Below, one piece after another: positions 9,769 to 17,210 of a DNA stretch of 64,000 bases. Position 1 is the first letter of the stretch. Each line of letters begins with the position of its first letter. The DNA is from Bacteroidota bacterium. GTDB lineage: Bacteria > Bacteroidota > Bacteroidia > Chitinophagales > Chitinophagaceae. Location: assembly GCA_023422565.1 (NCBI GenBank), contig JAFAGR010000070.1:60733-124732 (forward strand), written 5' to 3'. Under the pieces are notes generated by a model, which was not told the origin of the DNA, did not search any database, and worked only from the letters and a program-made list of their open reading frames with translations. Position numbers and translations under genes: made by a program.

Positions 9769-10605
9769 ATGCAATTACATACCATCAATACAGAAATGTT
9801 TAAATTGGATGGAGGGGCGATGTTTGGTGTTGTGCCGAAATCAATCTGGAACAAACTGAACCCTGCGGATGAAAATAATCTGTGCAGTTGGGCGATGCGT
9901 TGCCTTTTGGTGGAAGATGGAGATAAACTTATCCTTATTGATAATGGAATCGGTGATAAACAGGATGCAAAATTCATGAGCCACTATTATTTGCATGGGA
10001 GCGATACTCTCGATAAATCGCTTGCCGCGAAAGGGTTTTCGAAAGACGATATCAGCGACGTTTTCTTAACACACCTTCATTTCGATCATTGCGGAGGTAG
10101 CGTAGTACGTGAGGGTGAAAAACTGGTTCCTGCGTTTAAGAACGCAACTTACTGGAGCAACAAGCGTCACTGGGAATGGGCGGTACATCCTAACGACAGA
10201 GAGAAGGCTTCATTTCTTAAAGAAAACATATTACCTATCCAGGAAAGCGGGCAGTTGAAATTTATTGAGGATAGCGCTAAGGATTTTCCCGACCAGCTTG
10301 CGGTCAGGCAGGTATTCGGACATACTGAAGCAATGATGCTTCCGATGATGAAGTATAAGGGAAGAACAATAATTTATATGGCTGATCTGCTGCCTTCCGT
10401 CGCCCATATCCCCTTGCCTTATGTAATGGCTTATGATATGTTTCCGTTAACCACTCTCAACGAGAAGAAGTCATTTTTACAGGAAGCTCTGGAGAATGAT
10501 TACATCCTGTATTTCGAACACGACCCGAACATTGAGTGCTGTACGCTTCAACAAACAGAGAAAGGAATAAGGATGAAGGAAACATTCAGATTGAATGAGA
10601 TCTAG
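9769..10605 (+). CDS. MBL-fold metallo-hydrolase, lactonase-like
   Basis: A 278-residue protein of the metallo-beta-lactamase fold. The metal site is seen as THLHFDHCGG (HxHxDH), a later FGHTEA His, YMADLLPS Asp and a C-terminal EHDP His. The arrangement is like AiiA/AttM N-acyl-homoserine lactonases and related generic hydrolases. No signal peptide is seen, so it is cytoplasmic. The neighbour transporter gives no clear substrate. The family is confident, the lactonase activity is not. Confidence 0.82.
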   Translation: MQLHTINTEMFKLDGGAMFGVVPKSIWNKLNPADENNLCSWAMRCLLVEDGDKLILIDNGIGDKQDAKFMSHYYLHGSDTLDKSLAAKGFSKDDISDVFLTHLHFDHCGGSVVREGEKLVPAFKNATYWSNKRHWEWAVHPNDREKASFLKENILPIQESGQLKFIEDSAKDFPDQLAVRQVFGHTEAMMLPMMKYKGRTIIYMADLLPSVAHIPLPYVMAYDMFPLTTLNEKKSFLQEALENDYILYFEHDPNIECCTLQQTEKGIRMKETFRLNEI

Positions 10606-10635
10606 TCTATTAATCGTTAGTTGTTAGCCAACAGC

Positions 10636-10661
10636 AGTAGACGCAATGCATTGCGTCTACT
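10636..10661. repeat. 26-nt perfect palindrome between convergent genes
   Basis: AGTAGACGCAATG and its exact reverse complement abut with no loop. It lies between the convergent ends of the metallo-hydrolase (10605) and the DUF3108 gene (10670). A related but imperfect copy is at 45275-45295. It could form a hairpin or cruciform, or act as a bidirectional terminator, although no T-run follows it on either strand. Confidence 0.75.
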
Positions 10662-10669
10662 ACTACGTA

Positions 10670-11470
10670 CTATCGTACACTTATCAAAGACTTCAACGGA
10701 TACCTAAGGCCTGAATAGCCCATCATATCTACCTTGACGCTGCCCACAGAAATCGGGGTTTCAACGCGGAGCAACAGGCGATTAGCATCATCGCCAACCC
10801 ATGCGGTCATTTTCTCGCCGCCTTCAAAAATGGAACCTTTTAAAAGCAATGGCTTAAACTTGAAGGCATGAAATTTTCCATAGCGTGTTTTGATCTTATC
10901 CCTTCCGAGATACCGCAGGTATAAGTGATAGATCTCATCATCAAGGTACATGTCAAAAGGAATTTTATCTCCGGGCTTATACTTACTAAAGTCTATGTTA
11001 CGCGCATAGTACATGGAGCTCACCACATCCTGAATGCAGTCGGTAATCTTAAACACACCATTCGTACTTACGGCCGTATTCGTTTCCTGGTTGAAGGTTA
11101 CGTTGTTATAAATTTTGTGCCCGCCCTCGTCTACATTCCTTATGAATTTATAAGGCAGCAGTGTGGCTGTATCCACATAACTTTCATAACGATCACGAAC
11201 TTTAAAAAAATTATCGAAGAAGGAATAGGTTTTACCTTCCGCCACAAAATGATAGACCGGTTTACCATTAAACCTTTCAAGACGGGTTGAAAAGGTTGCT
11301 TCACCTGCACCCACGTACGCGCCTAGCGCCGAATAAAAAACCTTCATGGTAACCGTTTCACCGTTTTTGAACGTTGTATTTTTTATTCCGCAGAAATCGC
11401 TCTTGGCTGTCGAGAAACCGGCAAGTATAAGAACTGCGGGAAGAAAGAAATAACGCAATATTTTCATCAT
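10670..11470 (-). CDS. DUF3108 exported protein
   Basis: A 266-residue protein with an N-terminal signal peptide (LRYFFLPAVLILAGFSTA) and a beta-rich body matching DUF3108, a periplasmic or outer-membrane-associated family of unknown function in Bacteroidota and Proteobacteria. I chose the ATG at 11470, which overlaps the stop of the upstream membrane-protein gene in an ATGA junction, implying translational coupling. A longer frame from 11545 would hide the signal peptide behind 25 residues read inside the upstream gene. Confidence 0.83.
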   Translation of the reverse strand: MMKILRYFFLPAVLILAGFSTAKSDFCGIKNTTFKNGETVTMKVFYSALGAYVGAGEATFSTRLERFNGKPVYHFVAEGKTYSFFDNFFKVRDRYESYVDTATLLPYKFIRNVDEGGHKIYNNVTFNQETNTAVSTNGVFKITDCIQDVVSSMYYARNIDFSKYKPGDKIPFDMYLDDEIYHLYLRYLGRDKIKTRYGKFHAFKFKPLLLKGSIFEGGEKMTAWVGDDANRLLLRVETPISVGSVKVDMMGYSGLRYPLKSLISVR

Positions 11471-12447
11471 TTGTCTTTTAAAATTTTGATTCCGAAAACC
11501 AGGAGACTGCCAATTATTGCAGGTATCACCAGGTTGATGATCCATATTCCTAATGCCGCCGCCTGTATTCCCAACACATTTTCACTGTAAGGCGCAAAGA
11601 GCTCAACCGAAGCCACCGCCCTTACAGGTAATTCAATAAAACCAATCGTGGGCGCCATAGCCATCAGCAGGTAGAAAACGGAGATGACCCAAAAGCTTGT
11701 CCAAAACTCCACATCAACTCCGGCTACCTGAAGCAGCCATACGTATTGCAAAATAAACACCAGATAGCGAAAAAAGGAAAGCACCAGTATTCTTAACAAT
11801 TGTTTACGGCTAAATGAATGTAAAACGGTTATATATTTCACAATTGGCTTAAGCCAATTAAACCTTTGGATTTTGTCCACTAAAGTATCAATGTACAAGT
11901 ATGAAAGGGCGATCATAACGGCCAGGCCTACACTAAGCCCCAACAGAATATCTTCAACCAGCCAATGAGTGGTTGAAAGATCTAGATCAATTTGAAAAGG
12001 ATACAAGCGAAGCAACAGCAGACCACCGATACCCATTACCAGCGTTATCAGCAATTGGCTCATACTGCCAAGGATGGTAAGCGGTATTGCCCGGGCGCGA
12101 TGCCCTTCATGCACAAACAATATTCTGCCGCCAAATTCACCTACCCTGTTAGGCGTTATGAAAGTAACACTGCATCCTGCCAACACTGATTTGAACGCAC
12201 GGATGAAGGACATTCTTTCCAGGGGCTTCATCAGTACCTGCCATTTACGCGCCTCAACTCCCCAGTTCAACAGCATCATTAATACAACAAGGGCGAACAA
12301 CGGTTCCTTCCAGCCTTCTTTCAGCATCATCCAGCGTTCAGCGAGATCAGCCTGGTTAACTAATTGGGAGTAGAGGCTCCAGCAAAGAAGCATAAACAAA
12401 ACAGGAGCAAGAAAGTAGTTGAAAATTAATTTGATACTTTTGTTCAA
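11467..12447 (-). CDS. Flippase-like LPG-synthase TM-domain protein
   Basis: A 326-residue integral membrane protein with about eight TM helices. It belongs to the lysylphosphatidylglycerol synthase TM-domain/UPF0104 family, recognised by the conserved GGRILFV and NRVGEFGGR segments after the third helix and by FIELPVRAVAS near the C-terminus. The MprF-related domain flips aminoacylated lipids, but stand-alone proteins are of unknown substrate. It is coupled to the downstream DUF3108 gene by a 4-nt overlap, suggesting the pair works together at the envelope (inference). Confidence 0.82.
   Translation of the reverse strand: MNKSIKLIFNYFLAPVLFMLLCWSLYSQLVNQADLAERWMMLKEGWKEPLFALVVLMMLLNWGVEARKWQVLMKPLERMSFIRAFKSVLAGCSVTFITPNRVGEFGGRILFVHEGHRARAIPLTILGSMSQLLITLVMGIGGLLLLRLYPFQIDLDLSTTHWLVEDILLGLSVGLAVMIALSYLYIDTLVDKIQRFNWLKPIVKYITVLHSFSRKQLLRILVLSFFRYLVFILQYVWLLQVAGVDVEFWTSFWVISVFYLLMAMAPTIGFIELPVRAVASVELFAPYSENVLGIQAAALGIWIINLVIPAIIGSLLVFGIKILKDK
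12435..12442 (+). promoter_or_regulatory. Candidate -7 element for ruvC
   Basis: TACTTTTG matches TAnnTTTG, 32 nt before the TTG start of ruvC. It lies over the first codons of the divergent flippase-like gene. No convincing -33 box is seen. Confidence 0.3.
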
Positions 12448-12474
12448 TCAGCTTGAGTTAAAGTTGCAGGCCAC

Positions 12475-13047
12475 TTGCAAAATACACCAAAAATAATATT
12501 AGGAATAGATCCCGGATCCGTGATCATGGGCTATGGCCTTGTTGCCGTAACCCGGCAATCAATATCTCTGGTGGAAATGGATGTATTTAAACTGCCCACA
12601 GCACTGGACGGTTATGAAAAGCTGGAACGCATTTTTAATAAAGTGGCTGAACTTATCAGCATTCACCGGCCCGATAGTTTTGCCATTGAAGCGCCGTTTT
12701 TCGGAAAGAATGTGCAAAGTATGCTGAAGCTCGGCAGGGCACAGGGTGTGGCCATTGCCGCCGCCATCCAGGCAGGGTTGCCGGTAACTGAATACTCGCC
12801 AAAAAAAGTAAAACAATCCATCACCGGCAATGGAAATGCGTGCAAGGAGCAGGTAATGAAAATGATGCAACGCCTGCTGCATTTTGAAGAAGACCCGAAA
12901 TTTCTTGATGCTACAGACGCATTAGCGGTTGCTGTTTGTCACCACTTCCAGCAATCCTCACCCGTTGCTTCTTCTGCAAAAATAAATGGATGGAAGTCTT
13001 TTATAGCGGATAACCCGGACCGTGTGCTAAAGAGAAAGGCGGGATAG
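12475..13047 (+). CDS. ruvC: Holliday junction resolvase RuvC
   Basis: A 190-residue homodimeric endonuclease that cuts Holliday junctions with RuvAB. The RNase H-like active-site acids are all present: D12 in GIDPGS, E72 in AIEAPFFG, and D145 and D148 in DATDALA. The start is a TTG at 12475: an in-frame stop lies at 12454-12456, and the first ATG is beyond D12, so it cannot be the start. The 3' end overlaps the convergent HIT gene by 21 nt. Confidence 0.95.
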   Translation: MQNTPKIILGIDPGSVIMGYGLVAVTRQSISLVEMDVFKLPTALDGYEKLERIFNKVAELISIHRPDSFAIEAPFFGKNVQSMLKLGRAQGVAIAAAIQAGLPVTEYSPKKVKQSITGNGNACKEQVMKMMQRLLHFEEDPKFLDATDALAVAVCHHFQQSSPVASSAKINGWKSFIADNPDRVLKRKAG

Positions 13048-13422
13048 GATTTTCTTCTGCGCCTCTGCCAATTCACCATCGCTTACTTTCAACTTAGGCC
13101 TTGTAAAATTCAGATCATCGGCTGAATTAATGGGAATCAGGTGCATGTGCGCATGCGGCACTTCAAGGCCAACTACGCTTATACCGCAACGCTTACAATC
13201 AAAGGCGTTTTCAATCGCTCTTGCGATCGGCTTTGAAAATACAAGCATTTCTGCAAGCAGGTTTTCGGGAAGATCGAACAATTTATCAACTTCAAGTTTT
13301 GGAATAACCAGCACATGGCCATGCGTCATTGGGGCGATATCCAAAAAGGCAAAAAAATTTTCATTTTCGGCAATCTTGTAAGATGGAATTTCGCCATGAA
13401 TGATCTTTGTAAATATGCTCAT
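13027..13422 (-). CDS. HIT family protein
   Basis: A 131-residue histidine-triad protein. The triad HAHMHLIP lies near the C-terminal third, preceded by the usual THGHVLVIP strand. HIT proteins hydrolyse purine phosphoramidates or dinucleoside polyphosphates; this short form is HinT-like. The ATG at 13422 (MSIFTKII) is chosen since family homology begins there; an upstream in-frame ATG at 13431 adds three residues. It follows greA on the same strand and its end overlaps ruvC. Confidence 0.92.
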   Translation of the reverse strand: MSIFTKIIHGEIPSYKIAENENFFAFLDIAPMTHGHVLVIPKLEVDKLFDLPENLLAEMLVFSKPIARAIENAFDCKRCGISVVGLEVPHAHMHLIPINSADDLNFTRPKLKVSDGELAEAQKKILSRLSL

Positions 13423-13443
13423 TGGTATCAATTTAAAAGAATC

Positions 13444-13917
13444 TTATACCGTGATCTTTTCCACCCGCAATTTCAGCGAACCTGCGGGCACCGACACCTC
13501 CGCCACTTCGCCCACCCCTTTCCCCAACAGGCCACTGCCGATCGGTGAGGTTACGGAAATTTTTCCGGCCTTAAGGTCAGCCTCTCCCTCTGAAACGATT
13601 TGGTAAGTAACCTGTTTGTTCGTATTCATATTGGTTAATGTAACCTTGGTAAGAATGCTTACCCGGTTGGTATTGATGTTTGAAGTATCCAAAATTCTGG
13701 CGGTAGCAAGCTGAGTTTCCAATGCATTTATCCGGGCCTCAAGTAAGCCTTGCGATTCCTTTGCCGCATCGTATTCAGCATTTTCTTTCAAATCACCTTT
13801 TTCACGTGCTTCTGCAATTGCCTGGCTTGCCGCGGGCCGGTCCACCGTTTTCATCCTGTGCAACTCCGCCTGCATTTTATCAAAAGTTTCCTGTGTTACG
13901 TAATTGGTATCAGACAT
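13444..13917 (-). CDS. greA: Transcription elongation factor GreA
   Basis: A 157-residue protein, the normal length. It has the N-terminal coiled coil that reaches into the RNA polymerase secondary channel, with the acidic tip (EKGDLKENAEYDAAKE), and a C-terminal FKBP-like domain with SPIGSGLLGK. It rescues backtracked polymerase by stimulating transcript cleavage. A hairpin terminator upstream (13935-13973) separates it from the dehydrogenase-ridA transcript, so greA and the HIT gene form their own unit. Confidence 0.96.
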   Translation of the reverse strand: MSDTNYVTQETFDKMQAELHRMKTVDRPAASQAIAEAREKGDLKENAEYDAAKESQGLLEARINALETQLATARILDTSNINTNRVSILTKVTLTNMNTNKQVTYQIVSEGEADLKAGKISVTSPIGSGLLGKGVGEVAEVSVPAGSLKLRVEKITV

Positions 13918-13934
13918 ATCTTTCGTTTGGTATC

Positions 13935-13973
13935 TAAAAAAAAATACAACGCTCCAGCATAGCTAAAGCGTTG
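13935..13973 (-). terminator. Intrinsic terminator of the ridA-dehydrogenase transcript
   Basis: On the minus strand a 7-bp stem (CAACGCT/AGCGTTG) with a 13-nt loop is followed by TATTTTTTTTT. It lies 47 nt past the stop of the 2-hydroxyacid dehydrogenase and just before greA. Confidence 0.8.
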
Positions 13974-14019
13974 CACTTGTTTACAAATATAATTAAATCA
14001 GAAAGAAAAAATGCCCGAT

Positions 14020-14937
14020 CTACAATTTTAGTTTCTTCACTAAAACCTCACTCATTTTCAAAAAGGCTTCGTGCGTATATCCCGCAATGTGGGGTGTGAC
14101 AATTACGCGCGGATGGGCTGAAAGATACTGCAGTTGCTGCCTTTCAACCTCGTTGTAGGCAGACGGCGATTCGTTTTCGAGCACATCCAGCCCGGCCCCC
14201 GAAACCGTGCCTGACCGAAGGGCATCTATCAGAGCATTGGTATCTATTACCTCGCCGCGGGAGGTGTTGAGTATAACCGGCTTTCTTTGAAGTGAGTTAA
14301 AGAATTCGGTGTTTGCCATGTAGCGGGTTTCTGCGGAGAGTGGCACATGAAAGCTGATCACATCTGCATAGCGCGCAATTTGTTCAAGGTTTGCCTCCTT
14401 TACCAGCGCACGGCCAAAGCCGAAACGGTACTTATCATACGCAAGAATGGTTGTTTTAAAGCCCGCAAGTAATTTTGAAAAAGCTTCGCCCGTATTTCCA
14501 TATCCCACAATTCCGATCGTTTTTCCGGAGATTTCTGTACCCCGGTTAGGTTCGCGAATCCATTTAAGTTCGCGAACTTCATCCGCACTCTTCCTGATGT
14601 TTTGTTCTATGTTCAACAACAGCCCCAGCGTATGTTCAGCTACAGCATTGCGATTGCCCTCGGGGCTGCTCACGCATTTTATATTTCTTGCGGCAGCGCT
14701 TTCCACATCTATCAATTCCATCCCGCTGCCCAGGCGGCCTATCCATTTTAGTGAATCTGCTTTTGCAATGAGTGCCGCATCAACCTGCAGTCGCGTGGTC
14801 ACCACAAGCCCGGTTATCTTGCCAATTTTTGCAGAAAGCTCATCGTAGGAAATTTCCGGCGAGTACTCCACCTCATAACCTTTGGCTTTCAGTGTTTCAA
14901 TCAGATACGGGTGGCAGGGCGCGGAAATTAAGATCAT
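14020..14937 (-). CDS. D-isomer-specific 2-hydroxyacid dehydrogenase
   Basis: A 305-residue NAD-dependent dehydrogenase of the SerA/D-lactate dehydrogenase superfamily. Visible are the nucleotide-binding GYGNTG, the catalytic Arg in NTSRGEVID, Glu in LDVLENE and His in TPHIAGYTHEA. It has no ACT or regulatory tail, so it resembles short phosphoglycerate dehydrogenases, but the substrate cannot be set from sequence. Its ATG overlaps the ridA stop by 4 nt, so the two are translationally coupled. Confidence 0.87.
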   Translation of the reverse strand: MILISAPCHPYLIETLKAKGYEVEYSPEISYDELSAKIGKITGLVVTTRLQVDAALIAKADSLKWIGRLGSGMELIDVESAAARNIKCVSSPEGNRNAVAEHTLGLLLNIEQNIRKSADEVRELKWIREPNRGTEISGKTIGIVGYGNTGEAFSKLLAGFKTTILAYDKYRFGFGRALVKEANLEQIARYADVISFHVPLSAETRYMANTEFFNSLQRKPVILNTSRGEVIDTNALIDALRSGTVSGAGLDVLENESPSAYNEVERQQLQYLSAHPRVIVTPHIAGYTHEAFLKMSEVLVKKLKL

Positions 14938-15317
14938 GGCATTGCAGCGATCATGCTGATTTCAACGTTCACATTTCGCGGCAAACCTTTTACCGCTACG
15001 GTTTCTCTTGCAGGATAATTACCTGAAAAATATCCTGAATACACCTCATTCACTTCATTAAAAAGCGACATGTCAGAAAGAAATATTGTTGTTTTAGCCA
15101 CATGAGAAAAAGTTAAACCAGCCTCGCTGAGCAAGGCACTAATGTTGTTCATCACCTGTTCGGTTTCAGCCTTAATGCTTCCTATGTTCAACTCTCCGGT
15201 TGAGGGATCCAGTGCCACCTGTCCTGAAAGAAAAAGCAGGTTGCCCGCAACAACCCCCTGGCTGTAAGGTCCGATGGGAGCCGGAGCATTTGTACTGTAT
15301 ATTGGTTTTATAGCCAT
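14934..15317 (-). CDS. ridA: RidA family enamine/imine deaminase
   Basis: A 127-residue YjgF/RidA protein. Family features are the N-terminal APAPIGPYSQG segment, the FLSGQVALDP strand and the C-terminal catalytic Arg in NYPARETVAV. RidA hydrolyses reactive 2-aminoacrylate and related enamines made by PLP enzymes. The ATG at 15317 is preferred; an in-frame ATG at 15341 adds eight residues not found in the family. It overlaps the dehydrogenase gene, so the pair may work in serine or threonine metabolism (inference). Confidence 0.92.
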   Translation of the reverse strand: MAIKPIYSTNAPAPIGPYSQGVVAGNLLFLSGQVALDPSTGELNIGSIKAETEQVMNNISALLSEAGLTFSHVAKTTIFLSDMSLFNEVNEVYSGYFSGNYPARETVAVKGLPRNVNVEISMIAAMP

Positions 15318-15364
15318 ATCTGTTTTTTTAAAAATGGTCACAAATATATCCTTTCTTAACCACC

Positions 15365-15372
15365 TATTTTTG
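15365..15372 (+). promoter_or_regulatory. Candidate -7 element for the hydroxyacyl-CoA dehydrogenase-like gene
   Basis: TATTTTTG matches TAnnTTTG and lies 13 nt before the ATG at 15386. This would give a very short leader for the gene pair with tsaB. Confidence 0.35.
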
Positions 15373-15385
15373 CAAAAAGGAAAAG

Positions 15386-15988
15386 ATGAAAATAGTTGTA
15401 TGCGGCCCGCGATCTGCGATTGAGGAGTGTGGCCTGGATTCTTTCAGACATTGCGAGTTGGTGGAGGGCGTGGAAGCGTTTGCCAATGCAGGCGATGCGG
15501 ATGCCTTCATCAACCTTAATGATGATGCTCTGTCATTTTCGTACAAGGCAGGTACGCCGGTGATTGTGAACAGCGTCACCGAGGTGTTGCCGCAGGATAG
15601 CTCCAACCTGTATCGCATAAACGGTTGGCCGGGTTTTCTAAAAAGAGAAGGTTGGGAAATTGCCGGTGAAAGAAATGAAAAGCTGAATGAAATTTTGGCA
15701 TCGATCGGCAGAAAAGCGATCTGGGTGAAAGATGAGCCCGGGCTGGTTTCCGCGCGGGTAATTTCGATGATAGTTAATGAGGCTTATTTTGCGGTGGAAG
15801 ACAAAGTAAGTTCCCGCGATGAAATTGATACGGCCATGAAACTGGGCACAGGTTATCCATTCGGCCCTTTTGAGTGGGCTGCCGCTATAGGCGAGGAGCG
15901 TATATCAAAACTGCTTCAACTTCTTGCGTTACGCGATGAACGGTATGCACCTTCAATTTTACTCGCCGGTAATCAAAGTCACCCATGA
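15386..15988 (+). CDS. 3-hydroxyacyl-CoA dehydrogenase-like protein, degenerate N-domain
   Basis: A 200-residue protein whose C-terminal half (about 115-185) matches the C-terminal domain of 3-hydroxyacyl-CoA dehydrogenases, including the PGLVSARVI and TGYPFGPFEWA segments. The N-terminal half is shortened to about 110 residues and lacks the GxGxxG dinucleotide motif; CGPRSA stands in its place. It may therefore be a non-catalytic or altered relative. Its stop overlaps the tsaB start (ATGA), so the two are co-translated. Family is clear for the C-domain, function is unknown. Confidence 0.75.
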   Translation: MKIVVCGPRSAIEECGLDSFRHCELVEGVEAFANAGDADAFINLNDDALSFSYKAGTPVIVNSVTEVLPQDSSNLYRINGWPGFLKREGWEIAGERNEKLNEILASIGRKAIWVKDEPGLVSARVISMIVNEAYFAVEDKVSSRDEIDTAMKLGTGYPFGPFEWAAAIGEERISKLLQLLALRDERYAPSILLAGNQSHP

Positions 15989-16650
15989 GTTTAATATTGA
16001 ACATTGATTGTGCGACCAATACTTCGCTGGTGCAACTCGTGGAAGAAGGAGGCGTACTGGCCGCCGAAACCAATGATCAGCGCGGCGACCACGCTGCCTT
16101 TTTACATCCTGCAATTGCTCGAATTTTGAAAAAGACAGAAAGGAAAACTTCTGACCTTAAGGCCGTGGCCGTTGTTTCAGGACCGGGCTCCTATACCGGT
16201 ATCAGGATCGGGATGGCCGCTGCCAAAGGATTGTGCCTTGCTACAGGCGTGCCGCTCATCTTGTTCAACCGGCTGCAACTTATGGCGGCTGCAATGAAGG
16301 AAAATTTCCCGATCGCGTCGGGTTTTTATTGCCCGATGATTGACGCGCGGAGGATGGAGGTGTTTTGCGCACTCTATTCAGACCAACTCAAGCAAATTAT
16401 ACCACCTGATGCTCACATTTTATCAACGGTATCTTTCCGCGAAGAGGTGGGGGAAAATACCATGGTAGTTTCCGGGTCAGGCGCAGAAAAATTCAAAAAC
16501 ACATCTGCTTTAAGCAGGCTCAAGTTGCTCCCGGAACCAAGCCTGTCCAACGTTTTCGCCATTCACTCTCACGCTGAATTTCAGGCTGGAAATTTTGCCC
16601 ACCTGGTTGATAGTCAACCTTTTTATGCAAAGGATTTCTACAACGGGTAG
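15985..16650 (+). CDS. tsaB: tRNA t6A biosynthesis protein TsaB
   Basis: A 221-residue ASKHA-fold protein of the TsaB (YeaZ) family, shown by the N-terminal LNIDCATNTSLV, the RGDHAAFLHPAI segment and the VVSGPGSYTGIRIGMA motif. TsaB is the scaffold partner of TsaD in threonylcarbamoyl transfer to A37 of ANN-decoding tRNAs. Another member of the pathway, tsaE, is at 57107-57517. It is translationally coupled to the preceding gene. Confidence 0.93.
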   Translation: MSLILNIDCATNTSLVQLVEEGGVLAAETNDQRGDHAAFLHPAIARILKKTERKTSDLKAVAVVSGPGSYTGIRIGMAAAKGLCLATGVPLILFNRLQLMAAAMKENFPIASGFYCPMIDARRMEVFCALYSDQLKQIIPPDAHILSTVSFREEVGENTMVVSGSGAEKFKNTSALSRLKLLPEPSLSNVFAIHSHAEFQAGNFAHLVDSQPFYAKDFYNG

Positions 16651-16727
16651 TAATTTTTCTATATATAAAACTCATTACTACTGTTATTTTTAACATACGC
16701 TAAGGGCTTCAAATATTATTTGTGTGG

Positions 16728-16735
16728 TATATTTG
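16728..16735 (+). promoter_or_regulatory. Candidate -7 element for the ArsR-type regulator
   Basis: TATATTTG is a full match to TAnnTTTG, 39 nt before the ATG at 16775, in an AT-rich 124-nt gap. No good -33 box is seen. Confidence 0.4.
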
Positions 16736-16774
16736 TGCCCTTATTAGTTCACGTATTTTAAAAATTTATTTCCT

Positions 16775-17128
16775 ATGATGGTTGCAACTCAAGCAAGTGA
16801 GAACACAGTTGACATGGAAACGAAGGGCACTCCGGGAGCGGTCAACATTAACTACCACAATGTGAAAAAGGCTTCACTGGTTTTGCGGGCGCTAAACCAT
16901 AAGTTACGGCAGCAGATCCTTTCTTTAATTGAAACCGAAAAAAAGATTACCGTAACCGAAATTTATGTAAGGATGCGTCTTGAGCAGAGCGTTGCTTCTC
17001 AGCATCTGGCAATTATGAGGAGAGCCGGAGTAGTTACTACCCAACGCGAGGGTAAATTCATTTATTACCTGGTTAATTACAAGAGGATTGACGAATTGAA
17101 CCAGTGCGTTCAGGAACTTGTAGCCTAA
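16775..17128 (+). CDS. ArsR-type winged-helix regulator
   Basis: A 117-residue DNA-binding protein. After a Thr/Gly-rich 30-residue leader comes a winged helix (about 35-105): RALNHKLRQQIL, ITVTEIYVRM, the recognition helix around EQSVASQHLAIMRRAG, and a wing with REGKFIYYLV. This is the ArsR layout. Only one Cys is present, near the C-terminus, so it lacks a typical metal or dithiol sensor site. It precedes the MBL-rhodanese gene but a strong terminator separates them, so control of that gene is only a possibility. Confidence 0.88.
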   Translation: MMVATQASENTVDMETKGTPGAVNINYHNVKKASLVLRALNHKLRQQILSLIETEKKITVTEIYVRMRLEQSVASQHLAIMRRAGVVTTQREGKFIYYLVNYKRIDELNQCVQELVA

Positions 17129-17151
17129 TCAACAAGAAAATTGTTAACTGG

Positions 17152-17184
17152 AAAAGCGGATGGAGTGGTCATCCGCTTTTTTTT
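17152..17184 (+). terminator. Intrinsic terminator after the ArsR-type gene
   Basis: A 9-bp perfect stem (AAGCGGATG/CATCCGCTT) with a 7-nt loop runs into a T-tract of eight. It lies 24 nt past the stop codon. Confidence 0.92.
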
Positions 17185-17210
17185 ATCTTTAAATTTCAAA
17201 ACCTTCAGGA

